NCBI RefSeq assembly: GCF_000472505.1
Contig: NZ_AWZR01000007.1
Span: 211,494-275,493 of the forward strand
DNA: 64,000 nucleotides
Direction of reading: 5' to 3'
Source: Luteimonas sp. J29
GTDB lineage: Bacteria; Pseudomonadota; Gammaproteobacteria; Xanthomonadales; Xanthomonadaceae
Shown here: piece after piece, positions 58,172 to 64,000 of the stretch
Numbering within the stretch: position 1 is the first letter of the stretch
How the letters are laid out: the number at the start of each line of letters is the position of its first letter
Translations under genes and position numbers: made by a program
The notes under the pieces: generated by a model
What the model saw: only the letters and a program-made list of their open reading frames with translations
Database searches by the model: none
Told to the model about the DNA's origin: nothing

Positions 58172-59095
58172 TCAGAAATAGCCTTCGCGCTTCTTCTTTT
58201 CCATCGAGTCGCCGTCGGCGTGGTCGATCAGCCGGCCGGCGCGTTCGGACAGTGCGCTGGACTCCATCTCGGCGATGATCGCGTCCAGGTCCGCGGCATC
58301 GGACTCGACCGCGCCGGTCAGCGGGTAGCAGCCCAGGGTGCGGAAGCGCACCCGGCGACGTTCGACCTTCTCGCCTTCGCGCAGCACGAAGCGATCGTCG
58401 TCGACCATGATCCATGTGCCGTCGCGCCACACCACCGGGCGTTGCGCGGCGAAGTACAGCGGCACCACCTCGATGTTCTCGCGGCGCACGTAGCGCCACA
58501 CGTCCAGCTCGGTCCAGTTCGACAGCGGGAACACGCGCACGCTCTCGCCTTCGCCGACGCGGGCGTTGTACAGGTTCCACAACTCGGGCCGCTGCCGGCG
58601 CGGATCCCAGCGGTGCTTCGCGTCGCGGAACGAGAACACCCGCTCCTTGGCCCGCGACTTCTCCTCGTCGCGGCGCGCGCCGCCGATCGCGGCGTCGTAA
58701 CCGCCCGCCTCCAGCGCCTGCTTGAGCGCCTGGGTCTTCATCACCTCGGTGTGCACGCTGGCGCCATGGGTGAAGGGGCCGACGCCGTCGCGCAGGCCGT
58801 CGGGATTCACGTGCACGCGCAGCTCGACGCCGGTGTCGGCCGCGCGCCGGTCGCGGAACTCGATCATCTCGCGGAACTTCCACGTGGTATCCACGTGCAG
58901 CAGCGGGATCGGCGGCAGCGCGGGGGCGAAAGCCTTGAGCAGCAGGTGCAGCAGCACCGAGCTGTCCTTGCCGATCGAGTACAGCAGCACCGGGCGCCGG
59001 CACTCGGCCGCGACCTCGCGCAGGATGTGCAGGCTCTCGGCTTCGAGCCGGTCGAGGTCGGCGTGGGCCGGATCGGGGGCGGGCATGGGCTTCAT
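58172..59095 (-). CDS. cysD: Sulfate adenylyltransferase subunit 2
   Basis: PP-loop ATP sulfurylase subunit, 307 residues, which makes APS with CysN. Motifs are [20 protein letters not shown] (SxGKDS loop near 38-43), [33 protein letters not shown] and [11 protein letters not shown]. The start MKPMPAPDP is chosen because the upstream frame continues into the promoter region. First gene of cysD-cysNC, divergent from cysJIH. Confidence 0.96.
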   Translation of the reverse strand: MKPMPAPDPAHADLDRLEAESLHILREVAAECRRPVLLYSIGKDSSVLLHLLLKAFAPALPPIPLLHVDTTWKFREMIEFRDRRAADTGVELRVHVNPDGLRDGVGPFTHGASVHTEVMKTQALKQALEAGGYDAAIGGARRDEEKSRAKERVFSFRDAKHRWDPRRQRPELWNLYNARVGEGESVRVFPLSNWTELDVWRYVRRENIEVVPLYFAAQRPVVWRDGTWIMVDDDRFVLREGEKVERRRVRFRTLGCYPLTGAVESDAADLDAIIAEMESSALSERAGRLIDHADGDSMEKKKREGYF

Positions 59096-59106
59096 GGCTG
59101 GCGGCG

Positions 59107-59112
59107 ATTGTA
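59107..59112 (-). promoter_or_regulatory. -10 element of cysD
   Basis: On the minus strand TACAAT lies 11 bases before the cysD ATG and there is no ribosome site, so the leader is very short. No good -35 was found. The 142-base divergent gap (59096-59237) probably also holds the cysJ promoter and any CysB-type site, but none is clear. Confidence 0.35.
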
Positions 59113-59237
59113 GCCACCGCCCCTCCCCGCCCCGTAAATCACCGCAGGGCATGTCTGCATAACCGACCCTCCTTTCCGACGGCCCCCGTGCGCACCTTAG
59201 CCTTGCCCGGTACCCGTCAAGCAAGGATCGCCGGAGG

Positions 59238-61079
59238 ATGTCCGCACCTGCAGCCCTGCCCGCGCTGCCCTTTCCGCAGGAAACGGCCGATGCCCTGGTG
59301 CGCCTGACCCAGGGGCTCGACGCAGCGGGACTGTGGTGGCTGTCGGGCTACGCCGCGGGCCTGGCCAGCCGCGCCGGCGGCGTGGCCGCGGCAGGCGCCG
59401 CGCCGCGCGCCGATGCGGCCGCCGGGCCCGGCCAGCGCCTGACGATCCTCTACGGCAGCCAGACCGGCAACGCCCGCCGCGCCGCCGAGGCCCTGTTCGA
59501 ACGGGTCCAGGCCGCGGGCCTGCCCGCCCGGCTGGTGCGCGCGGACGCCTACCCGACCCGCGAGCTGGCCGGCGAACGCCTGCTCTACATCGTGATCAGC
59601 ACCCAGGGCGAAGGCGACCCGCCGGACGACTCGATCGGCTTCGTCGAGTTCCTCAACGGCCGCCGCGCGCCCAGGCTGGCGGAGCTGCGCTACGCGGTGC
59701 TGGGGCTGGGCGACACCAGCTACGCCGACTTCTGCGGCATCGCCACCCGGATCGACGCCCGCCTGGCCGAACTTGGCGCGCAGCGCGTCGCCGAAGTGGC
59801 CAGGGCCGACCTCGACATCGACACCGTCGCCGATCCGTGGCGCGAGACCGCCCTGGCCAAGGCCAGCGAACTGCTCAAGACCTCCGCCGCGCCGGCCGGG
59901 CACCTGGCCACCGTCACCCCGCTGCGCCCGGCCGCGAGCTGGTCGCACGAGCGTCCGTTCCCGGCCGAGGTCCTGGAGAACCAGTCGCTCAGCGGGCGCG
60001 AGTTCCGCGGCACCGGCTTCCGCCGCTACGGCGAGGTGACCAAGGACGTACGCCACATCGAGCTGTCGCTCGACGGCTCCGGCCTGGCCTACGAACCCGG
60101 CGACGCGCTCGGGATCCGCCATCGCAATCCCGAGCCGCTGGTGGCCCAGGTGCTGGAGGCGACGCGCCTCGACGGCGATGCCGTGGCCACCGTGGGCGGC
60201 GACAGCCTGCCGCTGGCCGAGTGGCTCGCCACGCGGCGCGAACTGACCCGGCTCTCGCGTCCGTTCCTGGCGACGCTGGCCGAACGCAGCGGCAGCGCCG
60301 AGCTGTCCGGCCTGCTGGCACCGGGCAACGCCGCGTTCGCCGCGCTGCTCGCCGAGTACCAGCTCATCGACGCCCTGCGCCGCTGGCCGGCCGAGTGGAC
60401 CGCCGACGAGCTGCTTGCCGCGCTGCGGCCGCAGGCGCAGCGGCTGTACTCGATCGCCTCCAGCCGCAAGCGCGTGGGCGACGAGGCGCACCTGACCGTC
60501 GACGTCCTGCGCTACGAGGCGCACGGCCACGGCCACGTCGGCGCCGCGAGCGCCTTCCTCGCCGGCCTGGGCGAAGGCGACCAGGTGCCGGTCTACGTCG
60601 AGCCGAACGAGCGCTTCCGCGTGCCCGCCGACGCCTCGCGCGACATCATCATGGTCGGCCCCGGCACCGGCGTGGCGCCGTTCCGCGGCTTCGTGCAGGA
60701 GCGCGCGGAAACCGGCGCCGGCGGCCGCAACTGGCTGTTCTTCGGCGCGCAGCACTTCAACACCGGCTTCCTGTACCAGGTCGAGTGGCAGGAAGCGCTG
60801 CGCAAGGGCGAACTGCACCGCCTGGACCTCGCCTTCTCGCGCGACCAGGCCGGGAAGGTCTACGTCCAGCACCGCCTGCGCGAGCGCGGGCGCGAGGTCT
60901 ACGACTGGCTGCAGTCGGGCGCGCACCTCTACGTCTGCGGCGCCATCGCCATGGGCAAGGACGTGCACGCGGCGCTGCTGGAGATCGTGGCCGCGCACAA
61001 CGGCGGCGATGCCGAGGCCGCCGCCGAGTACCTCTCCTCCCTGCAGTCGGAGGGCCGCTATGCGCGCGATGTGTACTGA
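59238..61079 (+). CDS. cysJ: Sulfite reductase (NADPH) flavoprotein alpha subunit
   Basis: Passes electrons from NADPH through FAD and FMN to CysI, 613 residues. The flavodoxin domain has [20 protein letters not shown] (about 70-90) and [12 protein letters not shown]. The reductase domain has [10 protein letters not shown] (FAD), [18 protein letters not shown] (NADPH) and the C-terminal GRYARDVY. Length is close to E. coli CysJ (599). GGAGG just before ATG supports the start. First gene of cysJIH. Confidence 0.96.
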   Translation: MSAPAALPALPFPQETADALVRLTQGLDAAGLWWLSGYAAGLASRAGGVAAAGAAPRADAAAGPGQRLTILYGSQTGNARRAAEALFERVQAAGLPARLVRADAYPTRELAGERLLYIVISTQGEGDPPDDSIGFVEFLNGRRAPRLAELRYAVLGLGDTSYADFCGIATRIDARLAELGAQRVAEVARADLDIDTVADPWRETALAKASELLKTSAAPAGHLATVTPLRPAASWSHERPFPAEVLENQSLSGREFRGTGFRRYGEVTKDVRHIELSLDGSGLAYEPGDALGIRHRNPEPLVAQVLEATRLDGDAVATVGGDSLPLAEWLATRRELTRLSRPFLATLAERSGSAELSGLLAPGNAAFAALLAEYQLIDALRRWPAEWTADELLAALRPQAQRLYSIASSRKRVGDEAHLTVDVLRYEAHGHGHVGAASAFLAGLGEGDQVPVYVEPNERFRVPADASRDIIMVGPGTGVAPFRGFVQERAETGAGGRNWLFFGAQHFNTGFLYQVEWQEALRKGELHRLDLAFSRDQAGKVYVQHRLRERGREVYDWLQSGAHLYVCGAIAMGKDVHAALLEIVAAHNGGDAEAAAEYLSSLQSEGRYARDVY

Positions 61080-61090
61080 TCAGCCCCGCC

Positions 61091-61108
61091 TCCCCCGCTC
61101 GCGGGGGA
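61091..61108. repeat. Dispersed GGGGAGGG-like hairpin, copy C (cysJ-cysI gap)
   Basis: TCCCCCGC (61091-61098) and GCGGGGGA (61101-61108) form an 8-bp stem with a two-base loop, followed by AGGTGCCC. It is a more degenerate relative of the two copies near the suf genes and sits inside an operon, in the 132-base cysJ-cysI gap. Confidence 0.5.
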
Positions 61109-61211
61109 AGGTGCCCGACGGCTGGAACGGGGCCACCACCCCCGCCTCGCTCCCATCCCTGCCCTCCCGCGCGAGCGGACGGGGGCGCTCGAAGATCGAC
61201 GCCTGACCGCC

Positions 61212-62933
61212 ATGAGCCACCCTTCCGTCGAAGACATCAAGACCGGCAGCCGCGGCCTGCGCGGCACGCTGGTCGAAGGCCTGGCCGACCCGGTCACCGG
61301 CTCGCTGTCGTTCGAGGACCAGCGGCTGGTCAAGTTCCACGGCAGCTACCAGCAGGACGACCGCGACCTGCGCGACGAGCGCCGCCGGCAGAAGCTCGAG
61401 CCTGCGCACCAGTTCATGATCCGGATCCGCGCCCCCGGCGGCGTGTTCACGCCGGAGCAGTGGCTCAAGCTCGACGCCATCGCCACCACCTGGGCGAACC
61501 ATTCGCTGCGGGTCACCACCCGGCAGACGTTCCAGTTCCACGGCGTGGTCAAGCGCGACCTCAAGGCCACGATGCAGGCGATCAATGCCGCTGCGCTCGA
61601 CACCATCTCGGCCTGCGGCGACGTCAACCGCAACGTGCTCGCGGCCAGCAACCCGGGGCTCTCGCGCCTGCACGCCGAGGCCCACCTGTGGGCGAGGCGC
61701 CTGTCCGAAGCCTTCCTGCCCAGGACCCGCGCCTACTACGAGATCTGGCTGGACCACGAAAAGCTGGCCGACAGCGGCGAGGAAGAGGAGCCGCTGTACG
61801 GCAAGGCCTACCTGCCGCGCAAGTTCAAGATGGCCGTCGCGGTGCCGCCGCAGAACGACGTGGACGTGTTCGCCAACGACTTCGGCCTGGTCGCGATCGC
61901 CGACGACGACGGGGCGCTGGCGGGCTTCAACGTCCTCATCGGCGGCGGCATGGGCGCTACCCACGGCGACCCGGCCACCTACCCGCGCCTGGCCAGCGTC
62001 ATCGGCTTCGTACCGCCGGAGCGCGTGCTGAAGATCGCGGAAGCGGCGATCGTCGTGCAGCGCGACCTGGGCGACCGGGTCGAGCGCAAGCATGCGCGCT
62101 TCAAGTACACCATCGACGACCACGGCCTGGACGCGATCGTGGCGCGGATGGAGGCGCACGCCGGGTTCGGGCTGGAGCCGGCGCGCCCGTTCCGGTTCGA
62201 GCGCAATGGCGACACCTTCGGCTGGAGCGAGGGCGAGGACGGGCGCTGGCACCTGGCCCTGTCATTGCCGGCCGGCCGCATCGCCGACCTGCCGGGCGGC
62301 TTCCTGCTGACCGGCCTGCGCGAGATCGCGCGCATCCACCGCGGCGAGTTCCGCCTGACCGCGAACCAGAACCTCATCATCGCCGGCGTGCCCGCGTCCG
62401 AGCGCGCGCGGATCGACGCGATCGTCGCCCAGCATCGCGTGGACGTGGCCGGCCGCGCGCCGACCGCCCTGGCGCGCCACGCCGTGGCCTGCGTGGCGCT
62501 TCCGACCTGCGCCCTGGCCATGGCCGAGGCCGAACGCTACCTGCCCGACTTCACCGCGAAGCTGCAGCCGCTGCTGGACAAGCACGGCCTGGCCGAGGCG
62601 CCGATCCTGCTGCGCATCTCCGGCTGCCCGAACGGCTGCTCGCGGCCGTACCTGGGCGAGATCGCACTCGTGGGCAAGGCGCCGGGCCGCTACAACCTGA
62701 TGCTCGGCGCCGACCACCGCGGCCAGCGCCTGAACACCCTGTACCGCGAGAACATCACCGAGCCGCAGATCCTCGCCGAGCTCGAGCCGCTGTTCGAACG
62801 CTATGCGGCCGACCGCCAGCCCGGCGAAGGCTTCGGCGACTTCCTCGTGCGCACCGGCGTCGTCGACATCCCGGCGAAGGACCGCCGTGCCGCGATCACG
62901 ATCGAAAGCACCCTGGTCGAGGAACCCGCATGA
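61212..62933 (+). CDS. cysI: Sulfite reductase hemoprotein beta subunit
   Basis: Reduces sulfite to sulfide with siroheme and a [4Fe-4S] cluster, 573 residues. Cluster ligands are Cys427 and Cys433 (CVALPTC) and Cys472 and Cys476 (CPNGC), with the same spacing as in E. coli CysI. The siroheme-binding [19 protein letters not shown] and GDVNRNVLA segments are present. It overlaps cysH by ATGA. Confidence 0.97.
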   Translation: MSHPSVEDIKTGSRGLRGTLVEGLADPVTGSLSFEDQRLVKFHGSYQQDDRDLRDERRRQKLEPAHQFMIRIRAPGGVFTPEQWLKLDAIATTWANHSLRVTTRQTFQFHGVVKRDLKATMQAINAAALDTISACGDVNRNVLAASNPGLSRLHAEAHLWARRLSEAFLPRTRAYYEIWLDHEKLADSGEEEEPLYGKAYLPRKFKMAVAVPPQNDVDVFANDFGLVAIADDDGALAGFNVLIGGGMGATHGDPATYPRLASVIGFVPPERVLKIAEAAIVVQRDLGDRVERKHARFKYTIDDHGLDAIVARMEAHAGFGLEPARPFRFERNGDTFGWSEGEDGRWHLALSLPAGRIADLPGGFLLTGLREIARIHRGEFRLTANQNLIIAGVPASERARIDAIVAQHRVDVAGRAPTALARHAVACVALPTCALAMAEAERYLPDFTAKLQPLLDKHGLAEAPILLRISGCPNGCSRPYLGEIALVGKAPGRYNLMLGADHRGQRLNTLYRENITEPQILAELEPLFERYAADRQPGEGFGDFLVRTGVVDIPAKDRRAAITIESTLVEEPA

Positions 62934-63670
62934 CACTCCCCACCCCCGAAGCCGCGCTCGAATCGGCCCAGGCGCGCGCGGAGATCAACGACTGGCTGGC
63001 CGCCCGCAGCGCGGAGGAGCGCGTGGCGTGGGCGCTCGAACACCTGCCCGGCGAACACATCCTGTCCTCCAGCTTCGGCGCCCAGGCCGCCGTGTCGCTG
63101 CACCTGGCCACCGCCCAGCGCCCGGACATCCCGGTGGTCGTGATCGACACCGGCTACCTGTTCCCCGAGACCTACCGCTTCATCGACGAACTCACCGACC
63201 GCCTCTCGCTCAACCTGAAGGTGTACCGGCCGCAGATCGGCATCGCCTGGATGGAGGCGCGCATGGGGCGGATCTGGGAAGACGGCGTCGAAGGCCTCGA
63301 GCGCTACAACCGCCTGCGCAAGGTCGAACCGATGCAGCGCGCCCTGGCCGAGCTGGGCGTGGGCACCTGGATCGCCGGCCTGCGCCGCAGCCAGAGCCGC
63401 ACCCGCGCCAACATCCAGTTCCTGGAGCGCAAGGACGACCGCTGGAAGCTGCACCCGATCGCCGACTGGACCGACCGCGACGTCGGCCAGTACCTGTCCC
63501 GCCACGGGCTGCCCTACCACCCCCTGTGGGAGAAGGGCTATGTCTCCATCGGCGACGTCCACACGACCCGCCCCCTGACCGCCGACATCACCGAGGAGCA
63601 GACCCGCTTCTTCGGCCTGAAGCGCGAGTGCGGGCTGCATTTCGAGGAGGAGGCGTTGTCGGGGCTTTGA
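62930..63670 (+). CDS. cysH: Phosphoadenylyl-sulfate (PAPS) reductase
   Basis: Thioredoxin-dependent reduction of PAPS to sulfite, 246 residues. The PP-loop-like [15 protein letters not shown] (about 46-60), [16 protein letters not shown] and the catalytic Cys234 in [11 protein letters not shown] are visible. The cluster cysteines (CCxxRK...CxxC) of APS reductases are absent, so the substrate is PAPS, which fits the APS kinase domain of CysNC. Last gene of cysJIH. Confidence 0.97.
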   Translation: MTLPTPEAALESAQARAEINDWLAARSAEERVAWALEHLPGEHILSSSFGAQAAVSLHLATAQRPDIPVVVIDTGYLFPETYRFIDELTDRLSLNLKVYRPQIGIAWMEARMGRIWEDGVEGLERYNRLRKVEPMQRALAELGVGTWIAGLRRSQSRTRANIQFLERKDDRWKLHPIADWTDRDVGQYLSRHGLPYHPLWEKGYVSIGDVHTTRPLTADITEEQTRFFGLKRECGLHFEEEALSGL

Positions 63671-64000
63671 GTCTCCCTTCCTCCGACTACGTGGTGATGA
63701 CCTGAGTATGGAACTTGTAGCCAATCAGGCAGTGAGTCCGGGGTGAATGGTATCGGGTTCCGACCAGTTCCGGCGAACGGTCGCCGGGGGTTTGTAGCCA
63801 TGGGCGCTGTGCGGCCGCTGCCCGAGAGCGATCACGACAGCGTCGGGACCAGCCACTTCCAGAATTCACATGCGTTTCCGGAAAGAAAGCGGGCTCAATT
63901 CTTGCTGCTGGAACCAGCGTCGTCGCGAATCCGCCAACTGATCCACACGGTGCCACGGGCATCTGGGCTCTGAAGCTTCCGATTGCCTGCCGGCCGCACG
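63671..64000. other. Gene-poor 3' end of the window
   Basis: The last 330 bases contain no convincing gene on either strand. Base composition is less GC-rich than the rest. A minus-strand frame ending ELVGTRYHSPRTHCLIGYKF faintly resembles the end of a transposase but lacks support. It may be the edge of a decayed mobile element or plain intergenic DNA. Confidence 0.5.

Noticed and set aside
63687..63962. Transposase remnant on the minus strand
   Set aside because: Only a faint resemblance in the last 20 residues, no inverted repeats and no catalytic motif.

Overview
The window is very GC-rich and densely packed, mostly in short operons whose genes overlap by ATGA, GTGA or TGATG. Several traits point to a gammaproteobacterium of the Xanthomonadaceae (Lysobacteraceae), in the Lysobacter/Luteimonas/Xanthomonas range. 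These are a fused aspartokinase-diaminopimelate decarboxylase (LysAC), the MurL/MurD2 route to D-glutamate in peptidoglycan, an HU-like protein with a lysine/alanine-rich tail, a prokaryotic SET-domain protein and REP elements containing GGAGCGGCTTCAGCCGCGAC. The genus is not fixed by the sequence. No rRNA, tRNA, CRISPR array, prophage or intact insertion sequence was seen.

Layout. 1-6.3 kb: end of an unknown gene, ybeY, a CorC/YbeX protein, an Lnb-like (DUF4105) membrane protein, a GH97 glycosidase and CorA. 6.3-9.3 kb (minus): CstA, a small protein ending in Cys-Cys and an ArsA/Get3-like ATPase as one overlapping unit. 9.4-15.4 kb (minus): GtrA and DUF819 membrane proteins, an S9 peptidase and an OPT transporter, a peptide-use theme. 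15.6-19.5 kb (minus): rmlBACD for dTDP-L-rhamnose, then ssb. 19.6-26.9 kb: ispB on plus, then a dienelactone-hydrolase-like protein and lysAC-murL-murD2 on minus. 27-31 kb: two tandem PhzF paralogs, a glycine-zipper protein, an alpha/beta hydrolase and OsmC. 31-37.2 kb: an EF-G-like GTPase, a DUF2784 protein, the HU-like protein, small unknown genes, the SET protein, a c-type cytochrome and a small membrane ORF. 37.3-43.7 kb: a SUF operon (Rrf2 regulator, sufB, sufC, sufD, sufS) followed by a GNAT protein and a Rieske ferredoxin. 44-51.5 kb: a Fur-box-preceded TonB receptor with PepSY, DUF2271, DUF4198, ApbE and flavodoxin-reductase genes. 51.5-55.9 kb: HutD-like, ComEA-like, unknown membrane, VOC, M20 peptidase and GlsB genes. 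56.2-63.7 kb: divergent cysD-cysNC and cysJIH for assimilatory sulfate reduction. The last 330 bases hold no convincing gene.

How genes work together. Sulfate is taken to sulfide by CysD/CysNC (APS, then PAPS), CysH (sulfite) and CysJI (sulfide). The sulfur feeds cysteine, which SufS uses for Fe-S clusters assembled on SufBCD. Iron probably enters through the TonB receptor and is released by the reductive PepSY/flavodoxin-reductase module. lysAC supplies lysine and sits beside, but does not make D-glutamate with, murL-murD2. ispB, rml, murD2 and the Lnb-like gene are all linked to the cell envelope.

The most interesting points are the CstA/Cys-Cys/Get3-like module, the SET methyltransferase near a lysine-tailed HU protein, the Lnb-like gene where lnt sits in E. 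coli, the MurL-MurD2 pair, and a dispersed hairpin element placed inside both the suf and cys operons.
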